From the NCBI RefSeq assembly GCF_964204645.1, contig NC_134026.1, positions 620,001-684,000 of the forward strand: a stretch of 64,000 nt of DNA, in the 5' to 3' direction. Below are positions 13,202 to 25,759 of the stretch, in pieces. Within the stretch, counting starts at the first letter, position 1, and each line of letters opens with the position of its first letter. A program made the translations under genes and the position numbers. Under the pieces are notes generated by a model. It did not search any database. It was not told the origin of the DNA and saw only the letters and a program-made list of their open reading frames with translations. Origin of the DNA: Tubulanus polymorphus (Eukaryota > Nemertea > Palaeonemertea > Tubulaniformes > Tubulanidae).

Positions 13202-15328
13202 TCTCTATGCATAAATAATACATCACAAAGTGAATCAATAGAAATGATTAATTAATGATATAAAATCAATAATTTCAGGTTCCATTATTAAGAATTCGAC
13301 GACAATAGAAGAAAACATGAATCTGATATTTCGAGCCCGAAATACGAGACATCTCTGTATTACAGTATATCAGTGCTTGTTTTCCATTCAATAACAATTG
13401 CTGACATTTTCAGAATATGATTGTGTATCAGATGATGAAAGCGCTGCCTCTCTCTCTCTCTCTCTCTCTTCTCACTTCAATCATTAACATAATATATGTT
13501 GAATAAATGAAAAGTAGAAAAACTCTTCTTACTGTTCTGTTCGATTTGGTCAGATTTACTGACGGAGGAAAAGTCGGGATTGTTCGCTATGAACTTATTT
13601 TCAATGGATGAGTAATTTAGCGATGGCGGCGACGGTGTCGCTGCTTTCAAGCCGTAGTCCCACGACGATGGAAATTCTACGACCCACTGTAGTAAATCTA
13701 GCAGATTGAGCACCATTTTCTCTGATAAAGCGAGCACTTCATCCTGTAATATACAACCGAAACCCATTCATCATATAATTGAGGCCAAACAAAAATAGAG
13801 ATTGAGTAGTTGAAACCATGCGATCTGTTACAACTCTGTACACAATCTTAATTTTAGTCATGACTCTTCAACAGACAGTTTTTTGGCACAATACCATTAA
13901 ACAGACAGTGACTATTTCCTGTTTCTATTGAATATGAAAATGTTTAGTTTTTACATAAGTCACATGTTTAAGTCATAGATAATGCGCTGTTCACTGCCTG
14001 ACAAGGAAAACATTCATACAAAAATAGCCTAGCTATTTATAGGCTTCGAGTTATCCACCGATGAAATGGGCGAGGTTTTAAAAATATCTTTCAAACTATT
14101 TTGCATCTAATGATTTTCAATCATTAAAATTTGAGACAAAATTAATTTCACCTAAAAACTAGAAGAAATTAACATCAAAATATCAAATGATTTGAAAAAA
14201 CTTCTTTCGATCAAATTTTCTTAAAGAAATAAAATTTATTACAACCCCCCCCCCCAACAAAAATCCAAAAAATATTTTCATGCACATGTTTTCCCCAATG
14301 AAAATGAATTGCGAATGGTTTTGGCAGTACAATAATTATGGAGTAAAAACATATAATTGACCTGTAATTCATGAATGTAGTTAAAGATATTGAGGTCACG
14401 TGTTGATCCTATGATATATTACTGACATAGGTTTAGCACTGAGATAAAAATAAAACATTTTCTTTTCTATTTAGAACTACTAGGATACAGAGCAATAATG
14501 AAAGAACTTGATTTTTTTTCACAAGCATTCTTTCACTTCGAAAGGTAAAAAGACCCTCTATCAGTTGTTAGTAAATCAAATGCATTTCTTCAAGAAATCT
14601 AGAATTTAGCAGAAATTGAAACTAGGTCAAAATGACATCATATGACAAAAATAAATTCAAAATCAGCGCCTACCTTTCCATGTTCAGCCATTCTACCATC
14701 CGGCGTATTTTCAGGAATGAAATAAAGCCTTACGCTGCAAAGACTCGCGCCGACCACATTTTTATCAGTCCATATTAACTGCAACTCTCCGAGGCAGGCC
14801 GGTATATTTTTTGACAGTTTCATGAAGAAGAACTCGCCCAGCGATATCACTTGAGGTGTTCTTTCCGGTTTTGAAAGTTTCACTGATTTATAAAATGTAT
14901 AAGGTCCATGCTCCCCAATGGTGGGTCCAACAATCTAAAAGAAAAAATTTCAAACATTTGAATCAGTTCAGTTAATCAAACATTTAATTTAATCAGGCTA
15001 ATTCATTGAATCTGCAAAATTATCAGATCTAAACACCTTAGAGGTCTATAACTATCACGGACAATATGCGTAAGCTTATAAGACTTCTATGGCAATTTTA
15101 TCAATCTATTAATTTCATTTTTTGGGAGCGAGATTACGGGATTCGAACCCGTTTACTGCCAAGATAAACAGATGAGTCGGAAACAATATTTGGGTCAGCG
15201 AAATAGCGCTATAAAATACCTCATAAAAAATGAACGAGACGGCGAAATTTAAGGCATTCATAAATGAAATGAGCACAAATAGTTCATAGAAATATTGCAG
15301 ACATTACCTGAATTTTGGAGCCCTCCAT
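6979..15328 (-). CDS. ARID5: ARID5-type AT-rich interaction domain protein, 12 exons
   Basis: Coding exons (minus strand, in transcript order): 15308-15328, 14674-14934, 13533-13743, 12090-12323, 10572-10678, 10342-10486, 10065-10117, 9867-9964, 9329-9509, 9075-9182, 7566-8330, 6979-7236; about 813 residues, stop TGA at 6979-6981. The first ~280 residues match the conserved ARID5A/B N-terminal region (GEHGPYTFYK, SLGEFFF, LSYSQYCRY, KLKGRRRKKKS). Residues ~294-386 form the ARID DNA-binding domain (RGTPISRVPKLGFK, LGGYEKIT, LWKHLYDLLGGNPGSTSAATCTRRNYE). A CtBP-binding-like PLNLSLK lies near residue 665. The C-terminus is Gln/Asn/His-rich. ARID5B is known as a DNA-binding coactivator acting with PHF2 in chromatin; the same role is inferred here. 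The start has a good context (GCCGATGG). Exon 4 uses the GTTCGT donor at 12088-12089, which joins to the RRRKKK exon; reading on past it reaches a stop. Confidence 0.88.
7911..7951 (-). repeat. 15-bp coding tandem repeat in ARID5
   Basis: Three consecutive copies of a unit like CACCTGCGTCGTCTG within ARID5 exon 11 encode repeated VQTTQ-type residues in a low-complexity linker. Confidence 0.7.
11770..11995 (+). repeat. Dispersed repeat, copy 1 (ARID5 intron)
   Basis: Contains CCTGAGTTTTCCAGG, GTCAAATTCCCTGA and AGAATGTTACAATTTATTC. The same motifs occur in reverse orientation in a NUP153 intron at about 36335-36485. No terminal repeats or coding capacity were seen, so this looks like a degenerate non-autonomous interspersed element. 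Confidence 0.65.
12002..12017. repeat. Poly(C) tract, 16 nt
   Basis: Uninterrupted C run beside the dispersed repeat in an ARID5 intron; its exact length may be unreliable because homopolymers are error-prone. Confidence 0.9.
12411..12427. repeat. Poly(G) tract, 17 nt
   Basis: Uninterrupted G run in ARID5 intron 3, about 90 bp upstream of exon 4. With 12002-12017 and 21465-21478 it is one of several long G/C homopolymers in an AT-rich background. Confidence 0.9.
13169..13198. repeat. (CAG)10 microsatellite
   Basis: Ten perfect CAG units in an ARID5 intron; not coding in the gene model. Confidence 0.95.
13449..13469. repeat. (TC)n microsatellite
   Basis: About ten TC units in an ARID5 intron just downstream (minus-strand sense) of exon 3. 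Confidence 0.9.
14245..14255. repeat. Poly(C) tract, 11 nt
   Basis: Uninterrupted C run in ARID5 intron 2. Confidence 0.9.
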
Positions 15329-16835
15329 CGGCGTGAAATTTGAATGAATTCACCGAACTTGTTGCACGGAATCCTGACAATACTCTACATGGGTTCTTAA
15401 TTAGTGACGTCACGATGCGAGAAGATTGCACGAAAGTCGATACTAAAATGAGAACTGATAAAACAATTAAAAATATTTATTATATTTAAAAAATTAGCGC
15501 GTTTAATTAAAATCTTTCTCCGGACATGCAGATCAGCTATGGGTTCTTTGTATACGGTTTCATTTCTCTAAACAACAACATGAAGAGGGCTATTTTTAGA
15601 TGACCGGTACGTGCTACCGTAAATCGGAATATGTGTACCGAGTACAGATAAGTATAGATGGCGCATTGGTGAACTGGTGGAATCGACCGTTGTGCTGAAG
15701 AAATCCTCACTATGAATACCATTCCCCGGACAAAATCCTCAGAATAAGAATAAAAAAGAAAAAATCTGTCATTTTTTAATAATGAATGTTATGTTTTTAA
15801 TCGAAATGTTTCAACACAATAGATAATAGAGATATAACATCAACTGATCTATACAAATTTACAGGAAAAATTAAAGGATCACAAGTTTAAATTGGAATAC
15901 ATTCTTGGTGGTAACCAGAGATGAAGCTAACCTCTAATCATATCGGGGGGAATATAAATAGCACAGCCATCGTACTGAATCACACTTATCATGAAAAATC
16001 CCTCCTATTCCAAGTTGTCGGGTTAAAATTGACTCTTGAGTCAAAATTAGCACATTGAATCACGCAGAGTCAAATTAACAACAACTACATTGGATTTGAG
16101 AGTCTGAAACTATTCTTAAACATCTGAAAATATCGACCCGTTACAATCGTTACATCGTCAATCTCCCTAAACACTTCATTCAGCGTGTAGACAAATTTTA
16201 TTGACAACAACAATTAAAGACCTCAATAACATCGAAAATCCAATAAAAATCTTCCAACTCAGAATCATCGAGTATTGATGATAAAATTGAGAAAAAGAAC
16301 ATTTCGAAAAAAGTGATATCAAAACGTTGATGATCGCTTTCTGCAGATTTATGCGTTTAAAACGTCCCTCGTCAAGATATCGGGATACGTTCTACCGGAG
16401 CGTACAAGATGAAATAGATGAATTTGAAAATACAACTCGCCAACTGATTGCATTTATTTTGGTAACTACTGAAGGGATGTTTCGTGTAAATCACGTAAAA
16501 CTAGTGGGTATTGGAACTTTTTAACTTCCCAGATATATATGGCCCAGATATCACAAACATTAGACATTTTTTGGTTATTTTTGTTTTTGAACTGCACACG
16601 AGTTATTGTTATAGTTCTCACATTAAGATCATTGAAATTAATGCATAGATCTTTTTCGATGTGTTGGTACTCATAATGTTTCATTTGTGATCGAGATTCA
16701 CCGCATTGTCACAACATGAAATGTATACATATTTCAAAAGCAACCGTAATCAGTGATGTTTTGTATATTTGTCAGAAAATGACGAAAAGCAGCTATGATT
16801 CAAACGGCAGAGCGGGTTCGCTTCAAAAATCTCGC
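15329..16835. other. Intergenic: ARID5 upstream region and Ly6 downstream region
   Basis: No supported coding exon. The left part holds the presumed ARID5 promoter/5' UTR. The right part follows the downstream alternative last exon of the Ly6-like gene. Short ORFs here (for example 16327-16524) show no family resemblance. Confidence 0.5.
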
Positions 16836-19567
16836 TTACGAAAACGTGATCCACGTTAGGATCAAAAATAAAATTGACGAAGATAAAATTCTGGATGAGA
16901 ATCCTAATGACGTCGCAGTGTTACAGCCATCAGACGCGCACGCTAGCACACAACCTCTCATATCTTGATCGTTCAATCTGAGCTCTCGTATCCATCCGCA
17001 GTGAGATTCCCGACCTATTTCAGTCTCGGATGTGGTTCCACCGTCGTCCACCACACATCTACGCGACATTATTGTATAATTTTCTCCGACTGTTTCAAAA
17101 GAGAAGTAAAATATAATATTAGGCTATCAAATAAATTAACAATACCAGTCCACCCTTTAGAAACTATAAATTGTTAAAAAGGTCCCCTAATAGTCTATTC
17201 CTATGAAAACCTCATCCGTATCAAGGATCGGTGAAGTGTTCGTGAATTTTCGCTCAAGGACACTTTTAGACCCCATTGCGACAGCTATCGAGCGTGGAGC
17301 AATCATTATCAGAAACCTTGTCGTGTCGAGCTTTCCCCGCAGCCATTAGTGACAGCAGTGTGCTGCTAGTTACTTTGCTAGATTGATGACGAATTGAGCG
17401 AGATGAAAATTAATCAGATTTGGTTGTGATGCATGTGTATAACTAATCTAGAGCTGATGTAAAATCCAGAGTTATGAATAAATATGGTGACGTACACGAT
17501 CGACATCGTCTCAAACAAGATATCATGGAGTGAAAAATACTAATCAACTAACATAGTCTAATCTATGTCTAATTATTCTTAAAGATGCCTATTTTGTGAA
17601 ATAAACCAGATTGAATAAAGTATGCATGGTTTCGATTGTGAATGTGATTTTACTGTAAGAGTATTATTACAGAGCTCAGCTGCAAATAAGTCCCAGCATT
17701 CTGGGTTTAGATACTACGTAACTTACATCATTGACGACAGAACTTGAACTTGTAAATTATGAATTTATCCGTCGCCCAAAGCTCGCAGTAAATAACACAT
17801 AATGTCGGCATAAATAATTTCCACATATTCAAATTCTAAAAACTAAGCTTTATTTAAAGTAATAGAATTGAAGATCCGCTCATCGAAATGATGATAGGAA
17901 TTGTAAGCGAGGGTGGTATGATTCTAGAGGCGCCATTACAGCCATCGTAGTCACAGGCGAGCAGGCACCCGCTCATGTCTACCCCATCGATCGACACCAT
18001 TCGGACCCAACCACAGTGGTCTTGACGACCCATTTCACTATCGGATGTCAATCCACCGTTATCCGTGACGCAACTTCGCGTAATTATTGAATAATTTTGA
18101 GAAGCTAAAAAACAATGGAAAATTTGCCGCTAGATTTCAGATCGAGCATATATGTAAACATGGAAGTTCCAAAATATTGGCCCTAGACTTTTATGGATGC
18201 AAAGGTATTGGCGCGCTTTCCACAAGTTTAAATCATACGGTTGTAAACAATCATAGAAATCAAGAACGAACAACATGCACGAATGTTGAGGGGAGAGATG
18301 AGAGGATAATGGCACGATTAAAGAGAAGCAATAGATGGAAAATATCAATTTGATTTTTTGCTGAATTGACAGAAAAATGATGAAAGCGATGGGTGATGCT
18401 GAAAATAAGAGTTTATACGCACTTGAAGCTTTCAGTTTTATACACTGAGTCGCCGGAAATAAGCCAGCTCGATTCTTTCTACCAGCCCAACATTCGCTTT
18501 GATAGTAACTTCTTTTCGTGCTGTTGAATGTATCTTCGCATTGCGGATCGCTGTGGTTGATCGACGTACAAACATAACATCCTATACCGTTCGCTGAAGA
18601 TTTAAACAATTTAAAATTTATATTTCGACTCGTGTTTTCCTTTCCGTTCTTTATTCATGCGAAATTCCAGAATTAAAAAAAACTGAGTGTTGGAAAATGT
18701 TGGAGGCTTTTTTGGCTATTAATAGAGGAAGTACCGAAATGTATCGTTCATAGGCGTCAAATATTATTGGACATCCAATGGCCGTCAACCTTGGCTTTTT
18801 ACTGGAGTCAGCAGCTTTAGACAAGGCACTCATTTCATACAAGGCACTCATTTCATCTCATTTCGTGATGTAATATCTACTTTATTATATATGAGATATT
18901 GCTGAGTAACGCAGTATAAACACACTGATGACCGCGCGATCACCGGCTTATGACGTATGAAATGACGGTTCACTCGTATCGAATGATATTGACCCAGGCT
19001 GATATTCAAATATATAGAAACATAACATATTGTGGACCGAAAAACGGCTGCAGGGTTTGGATTTCCCAATCGAGGACCGTTTATTTATTTATCCAGTTGT
19101 CACGTTTCGATCGGTTAGATATCGAGAATAGATTTACGATGTATTTTGAGACTATTAGTGCATATTTCAACATCGCGCGGTATGTTTCCCTCCATTACAA
19201 AAATCGAAGATAATTCTAACGGTAGCATATCATGGTTATATGTAAACGGTTTTTGCTCTTTAAAATCGTTATTTGGAGCATTTAAAAGCCTATTTCGTAA
19301 ATGAATCAGCTCAGGCGTGTAACGTCGAACGGAGGGCTGCAACCGTGCAGCAACCCGTTAAATCAGCCTCCTCAGCTCGGGGCGGGCTTCATAGCATCAT
19401 CACATTCAATTCTCGCAGTATAAAATTTGCGTGTCGATTTGTTTCTTTTTGCGTATTTCATGCATCGGTTCATGTGTCGGCGGAATTGATTTACCTTCAC
19501 TAACACACAGTAGAATCACAAATAAACCCGTCAAGCAAATATTTGCCGTTTCCTCTCCCGAACGCAT
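16836..19567 (-). CDS. Ly6/Quiver-like protein, isoform B (alternative last exon)
   Basis: Uses the same exons 1 and 2 (19495-19567, 18423-18593) but could splice to a second terminal exon at 16836-17089, giving 165 residues. This exon enters in the same phase (two bases completing a split codon) as the exon at 17854-18104. It encodes a homologous but diverged second half (NYTIMSRRCV, SHCGWIR, GCVLACASDGCN) plus another hydrophobic GPI-type tail. No separate signal-peptide exon or first-half Ly6 exon was seen between 17090 and 17853, so alternative last-exon use is favoured over a separate gene. Transcript data would be needed to prove it; the exon could also be a relic. Confidence 0.6.
17854..19567 (-). 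CDS. Ly6/Quiver-like GPI-anchored protein, isoform A
   Basis: Exons (minus): 19495-19567, 18423-18593, 17854-18104; 164 residues. Exon 1 encodes a signal peptide (MRSGEE then a hydrophobic core ending CVSE). Exon 2 has the first half of a three-finger Ly6/uPAR-type domain (GCYVCTS..., ...QSECW..., QCIK). Exon 3 has the second half (TRSCV, DHCGW, GCLLACDYDGCN) followed by a hydrophobic tail typical of a GPI-attachment signal. The CxxD-GCN ending is characteristic of the fold. The closest known style is insect Quiver/Sleepless proteins, which modulate channels and receptors at the cell surface; the actual target here is unknown. An AATAAA on the minus strand overlaps the stop codon by one base (17849-17854), which supports this as a true terminal exon. 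Confidence 0.75.
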
Positions 19568-19698
19568 CTTGTGGCTATCGACATCGGAACAACTGAAACG
19601 AGAGTAACGTCATTTTCTAAACGTTTTTTTTCACATTTTCTAAATGTAATTTTTAATTACTAATTACTTGTCGATATTTTGACTTTGTCTGAAGTAAC

Positions 19699-19724
19699 AT
19701 ATATATATTATATATATATATATA
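19699..19724. repeat. (AT)n tract
   Basis: Alternating AT with one interruption. Confidence 0.8.
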
Positions 19725-21464
19725 CGTATATTACTGTGATCAATACATATAAAGTCGCCCTGATGGTTAGTCGAGTCGAGTTATACCAATTAAGCCATCC
19801 TGTGAATGGTGCTCTGAGAAGTTGCTAATTACAATCGTTATCCGGGGCTTCGAACTGACAACGATCTGACGAACCAGTTGCTAAGATACCGACCAAACAA
19901 GAACGATGTATTCAGGAATGAACTCGATATTTAGGCTCAGATCAAATAGGTAGTGTGTAATCTATACATTGTTTATTATATGGTCTGTCTCTCTGAAATG
20001 ACAATTTCCGATTAACTACTGCACTGTACTGAAATCATATCCTGCGGATGCAGAATCAATTATTTAATCGCGTGAGTTCATCAGCCTGAAACAATCGGCT
20101 TATTGATCAAACGTGTGATGCTTTTTAATGTTTACAGCAATGGGTATAAATTAATGAGGCATTCACTATAATAAAACACGAATTGAAATTGCACTTTTAG
20201 CGCATAATTCTGTCGAATTTTGCATAGAAGTGATAACTATAATTATCCGTTAAACCTCGTTGATACTGTTCTGTTTCAAACGATATTCTGTGATGAAACC
20301 GTTTATTGCAATGATTTCCAGCATGTCCCAGCTTAAAGTGTCCCAGCTGAGATATTTATATCAATCAAGATTTTGGATAATACGAAATATTACAATTATA
20401 TATGACAATTTCACTTTTACCCACGAGACGAGGTTCAACTGTATATTAAAGTTGTTATTTTTCGGATCAGTAAAAATCGGCTCCGACTGTGTAATGGGCC
20501 TAACCGTCGCGATGATGATGACATTTGAGAGAATTCCAAACATCGGGACCGGATAAAGCTATCATCGATAACGTGGTATTCAATACAATTTCGATGATTG
20601 AAATTCCACGCAGTGTATGTACGGAATACAGTGAGATCTGTCTCAGATTCTACAGTTTCAACCTCAGCAGTTAAATCTTGCTATCTATCATGCAGTACAT
20701 TAATTACATATAACATCATCATTTTCTTATCATGATCAAATACATGATATTTACACGCAATATATGATATTATCTAGATGATATTTTTCTGTGCATAGAC
20801 TTCATTCGTCAGAAATGTTGTCAAATCGATTTTCTATTTTGTTATTATATAATCAGTTGAACTTACCATCGTGTTTGATCGGTTTATGTCTTGGTTAGAC
20901 GTTATAAAAAGGGAAAATCTCTTTGGTAATCGTTTCCGTAACTACAACAGGTTTATATCCTGACGATTTGCTGAATAAATATGGCGACGTTGGGAAAAAT
21001 TGATTATTCTGGTGGATGGTGGTTTCAGCAGTGTGAACTACGCTACTGGCGCCAGACGTAGCATCAGCTCAGCGCTTCATGCGTAACAGCGTTACGTTTA
21101 GTTATCAGTCTAACCACCTTTATCATCACCTTAGTCCTTCCTTAAAGTAATCATTTGAACTCAAAGGTCCTTTTATACCATGAATTCATAATAGATCTTT
21201 GGGCTCACTGTCGGATCATAGAGACAAAAACCTTCGTTCATCGCCAAATTCGAAGAACATCTCTCAATTTACGACGAAACAGCATATTTCACAAAATCAT
21301 TTCGAAAAACTTTATTTAATAATATTTCATCTATATCTCTCTATACAATACGATCCAATATTGCAACATCTGTGACAGACAAATATAAAATTAGTCACAC
21401 GGATTCGATTCTATGATCGAATTAACTGACACCATAGCTAAAAGATTGATTCTAACAACACTAC

Positions 21465-21478
21465 CCCCCCCCCCCCCC
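21465..21478. repeat. Poly(C) tract, 14 nt
   Basis: Uninterrupted C run in the intergenic region downstream of HOGA1. Confidence 0.9.
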
Positions 21479-22032
21479 GAGTTTGTCGACAGTTGTTGGA
21501 AATTTTGAGAAGATCAAAATGATTGATTCAAACCAATGCGTCAAACATTATTCACATATTTGGTGGTCACTGCTCAATTCAAAAGCCACCATTACATATA
21601 CATAAATATATACCAGTAATGGATTTAACATAAAAACGATAAATGAATGAATACAGATAGATATATAATGAAAATTTCATATGCATCATATATTGATTGC
21701 AACGTTTTTGGTTTAGCATCATTTATCATCATTTGTAACGACGGAAATGCATTAAAACGATTGTATTTATATAGCACCAGTTTTATATATAGGCATACAG
21801 CGTAACAAACTCAGTATATTCAGATCTATAATACAACATCAACAGGTGTTTGATAATACATAATTGTAAACATTTGGTGCACGTTAATAAACTCTGACAT
21901 ATATCAACTTACGGCATATACAATAGACTGCACTTTTTATATGTGTTTAAAATATTTCATCTTCATCAAAAATATTGACTGATATAGAAATATCTCAAAA
22001 ATAAATCTCAATGTCGAGGTTTTCATATTTCT

Positions 22033-23664
22033 TTACAAGAATTTATTCTGACGAAATATGGATTTCAATTGATTGATTTCATCTTCGGTGATAGGAGTCA
22101 ATGGGCGACGTGTAGGACCTCCGTATAAACCGTACCATTCCATGGCAGTCTTTAAACCGGGAACTCCAAAACTACGAGTCACCTACAATGACAATATAAC
22201 AAGATCTCAGATCTACTTCATTAAAAAGTTCATTAACACGCAACATCCTTCTATCATAGATTAACAATTGATCAGTGTTGATTGTTTATTCGTACCGCAG
22301 TATTTGGAGCTATAAGTCTGTGTTGTAATTTGACGGCTGCTTCAATATCACCTTTATGATACAAGGTGTGTAACTGACACACCTGTTCACCTAGTACATT
22401 AGCTAGCGCACAAACACCACCAACGCAACCTACAAATAATCAGTTTTTTTCAGTTTTTTATCAAATGCACAATTAATACGTGTGAAAAAGTTTTTCAATA
22501 GATTTTCATTCAGCATTGCTTCATACCTAATTCATAAGATGGCAATAGAAAGCTAGCAGATCCAGCCAAAATTTGAAAGTCTTCATCTTTGGTCCTGTAG
22601 CACAAGTACCCAATCTTCGAAATCTATAAGAACATCGCCGGACTATGTGGTTAAATATACATGTGTAATTAGATCTATACATTCAGAAAGAAACGACTGT
22701 AAGACTATTATTACTTACATCACCTCCACTGTCTTTCAATCCAATAATATTTGGATGTTTACATAAACTGAGGATAACCTCAGGTGCTAGGTCGATTCCA
22801 GTATTTGCGGGAACACTGTACAAAATAACAGGAACTGGGCTTTTGTCAGCAACCTAACATGCAAGAAATAAAAGAATTTAAAAATTCTAAAATCAGCACC
22901 AGTATTTTATAAGTAATATTTTTCCCCTGCAATCTAAACACATTTTATTGTTCATAGATACTAATTCCACGTTGTTACTTACCATTTTGTAATGTTTAAT
23001 GAGCGATGTATGGTTCATTTTTCCTTTATAGAAACACGGCGTACAAACAAGTACAGCATCAGCTCCAGCTTCAGCCATCTTTTCACTCATAGTGATTGTC
23101 TCTCGAGTTGCTATATCGAAATTAAACAAATTGATAATCAGATAATTAATCATTAACAAGTTATTAGTTCAAATGATTAAGATAATGAACTTAATAGAGA
23201 ATTATTGAACTACATTCACATCCTGATCCAGCAATGATAAGTTGTTTATCACTGACTTTGCGTCGCACTTTATCAACCATTTGAATTCTTTCATCGCGAG
23301 TAAGATACACATATTCCCCATTGCTTCCCTGCACCACAAAACCTATAAATGAGAAACAAAATTTAAATAATTGAAGGTAGGCTAAAATACGCTATCGAAA
23401 TCAATCCATTCGTAATCGAAATCAATTAGGCAACATACCTCGGAATGGCATTCGTCCCCAAATTTCCAAGTTGCTCTCAAGTTTGCCCCAATTAATATCT
23501 TCATTTTCATGGAAAGGAGTTGTGATCGGCGGGTAAATTCCTGTTAGATCGATAGACGATCTTGAGCTGCTACTCAAACATCGAGTCAGTAAAGATGACA
23601 CTGTTCGGTTTACTGGCCCCAGGGCCATCAAAGTGCGAGTTAGCTGCCCAAAATTTGCCAACAT
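22033..23664 (-). CDS. HOGA1: 4-hydroxy-2-oxoglutarate aldolase, mitochondrial
   Basis: Exons (minus): 23439-23664, 23214-23342, 22983-23110, 22719-22853, 22527-22623, 22296-22429, 22033-22182; 332 residues, close to the human length. It cleaves 4-hydroxy-2-oxoglutarate to pyruvate and glyoxylate at the end of hydroxyproline breakdown in mitochondria. The first ~35 residues are rich in Arg, Ser and Leu without acidic residues, as in a mitochondrial targeting peptide. The DapA/NAL-type (beta/alpha)8 barrel follows: [26 protein letters not shown], the proton-relay tyrosine in LYSVPANTG (Tyr ~173) and the Schiff-base lysine in [10 protein letters not shown] (Lys ~201). Later [24 protein letters not shown] and [15 protein letters not shown] match HOGA1 rather than bacterial DapA. 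It is divergent from ARL3, start codons 161 bp apart. Confidence 0.95.
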
Positions 23665-23825
23665 TACACCGGTGCGTACGTCGAAGCGAACCAGGAGGTG
23701 TCGCCGTCTAGAGTTGAAGAAATCCTACGTACGAGGTTTAGGGAAACTTGAGTCCAGTGTCCGACGCTTAGGGAATTCCAAATACCATTTCTCTGACGTC
23801 ACGACATAGTTACTAAATTCTAGAA
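23665..23825. promoter_or_regulatory. Divergent promoter region HOGA1/ARL3
   Basis: 161 bp separate the HOGA1 start (minus) from the ARL3 start (plus), so 5' UTRs and promoters of both must lie in or overlap this segment. No TATA box is evident; the left part is relatively GC/CpG-rich. Shared regulation is inferred from spacing only. Confidence 0.6.
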
Positions 23826-25759
23826 ATGGTGAGTTTTTTGGGTGTTTTTTATCAGTTACTGGTGCTTGTTTTATCAGATTTATTGTAAATAATGTTCAGA
23901 TTCAGTTATTCTGTATTTCATTGAAGCTGTTTTTTAATATTTCGTTCATAAGATGCTTAAATTGAGGAATTTGAGCCAGCAAAACGTCAATACAAATCAA
24001 TTTATTTGTAATTCTGTTAATAATTGGTTTCCCAACTATGTTGATTGGATGATGCCTTCTGTTTAAACTTGTGAATGTGATTTCTGATGATCAGTTTTAC
24101 TACAGTTCATTCAGACCATGAATGTTTTTCATGTTGGCTTCAACATGAAACAGAACCATAGCCTCTACTTTGGTCTCTAGGCCTAGTCTTGTAAAAGGTT
24201 TTGCCAACAAGGTTTAGTAATCAGATGGGCTTGTACCACAACCGATAGTAGGGTTACTGGAGTTAAGTGTTGGCAAATTCAACCCCAATTTGCGAATCGA
24301 TGAAACATTTCCGTCTCTTTTATTAAACCAGGGGCTGCTTGCGTTGTTGCGAAAAATGAAAGCGAGTCCTTCTAAGGAACTCAAAATTCTTCTGTTGGGA
24401 CTCGACAATGCCGGAAAAACTACACTGCTTAAGAAGATCGCTTCAGAAGATGTCAGCCATATCACACCTACTCAGGTATTACCACTTGAAAGCAAGTTTC
24501 AGAATTGACTGCTCGTTTTTGGTTTAATGAGGCACCATAAAAACACCTGTGGACCGATCAAAGTTTCTGATTATATAAGAAAGTTAATTGAAGTTTGAGT
24601 CCCAGAAAAATGTTCGCTGTTCAAAGTTCACTAGAGATAGGTGTTCACTTCAGGAGGTTTTAGTGTAGTATTCATCGACATATGAATTGCTCTTATTTCA
24701 AGAAATTGTATGTTTTTTTATTTCTAGGGGTTTAATATAAAAAGTGTGCAATCGAATGGAATTAATTTGAATGTATGGGATATAGGTGGCCAGAGAAAAA
24801 TACGTCCTTACTGGAGAAATTATTTTGTAGATATTGATATGTTAGTAAGTATGATGAGTCTCCACAAACTGTCTCTCAAAACCTTTATAAAAACCAAACT
24901 GTTCTGTTCCTCATTTCAACCTTTAATCCCAGGGAGCACTGAACTTTTTTTTGTACTCGGAAAACTGCGCTTTACAAATGACTATTATTATTATTATTAA
25001 GACAAGTACAAAACATTTAGATCAAGGAATTTGCATACACGGTCTGTAGATATTATAGTGATTTTTCCAGAAAACTAAGAGTGTAATTGTATTTTTTTCG
25101 TTATTAGGTGTTTGTGATCGACAGTTCAGATAGAAAACGTTTTGAAGAAACAGAATTTGTAAGTAGGAAATATTTAGGAGCCATATTGATATAGCGCTTA
25201 GCAATACAAATAAACACTGACGCAATCGTTTGTTTTTGTAGGAGTTGAGTCATTTATTAGAAGAAGAAAAGTTATCCGGAGTCCCTATTTTAGTGTTTGC
25301 CAATAAATCGGATTTACTTACGGCTGCAACACCTAGTGAAATAACCACGGCCTTATCGCTTTCATCAATCCGTGATCGAAGCTGGCAAATTCAACAGTGT
25401 TCCGCTCTGAAGGGAACCGGGCTCAAGGTGAGAATACACGCAGAATGGGGACGCTATGTCTGACTGGCAATCGAGGATCCACCAGGTGTCGCTAATGTGC
25501 TTTCAGACAATGATTCCAGATTTCTTCTTTGATGATCAATTAAATGTGTCTTTGATTTCTTGAAGTCTACAGATTATGAATCGCTTATTTATGAACACTT
25601 CAGATCAATGAGAGTTTATCGGCAAGATTTGCCTAATTTCTCATGTGGGAGGCTTTTAAAGATCAAATGATCTCCTGAATATATTCAGTTCTTAACTTGA
25701 TTCTTTTCTTCTTTCTCTAGGAGGGCTTAGAATGGCTTGCAAAAATGGTTAAAAAGTGA
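23826..25759 (+). CDS. ARL3: ADP-ribosylation factor-like protein 3
   Basis: Exons: 23826-23828, 24332-24475, 24728-24844, 25108-25158, 25242-25427, 25721-25759; 179 residues against 182 in human ARL3. A small GTPase that, in its family, releases lipidated cargo from UNC119 and PDE6D in cilia. Visible: P-loop GLDNAGKT (24-31), switch [15 protein letters not shown], switch [15 protein letters not shown] with the catalytic Gln 71, NKSD (NKxD) and SAL. The [14 protein letters not shown] and RKIRPYW stretches distinguish ARL3 from ARL2. The first coding exon contains only the ATG (ATG|GTGAGT); the next exon then starts with GLLALLRK, as in the family. The C-terminus is slightly shorter than in vertebrates. 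Confidence 0.94.

Larger units (their letters stand above)
19568..22032. other. Intergenic between Ly6-like gene and HOGA1
   Basis: No supported gene. It holds the Ly6-like gene's promoter region, an AT dinucleotide tract near 19699-19724, a poly(C) run and, at its right end, the presumed HOGA1 3' UTR. The ORFs at 20260-20556 (+) and 20361-20543 (-) overlap on opposite strands and lack family features. Confidence 0.5.

Noticed and set aside
15128-15160. tRNA T-arm-like sequence on the minus strand (five-base stem around TTCGAAT)
   Set aside because: No A box or acceptor stem partner found upstream, so not a tRNA gene; at most a SINE fragment.
19750-19870. Possible tRNA-like B box on the minus strand (GTTCGAAGCCC)
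   Set aside because: Lacks a convincing A box at correct spacing.
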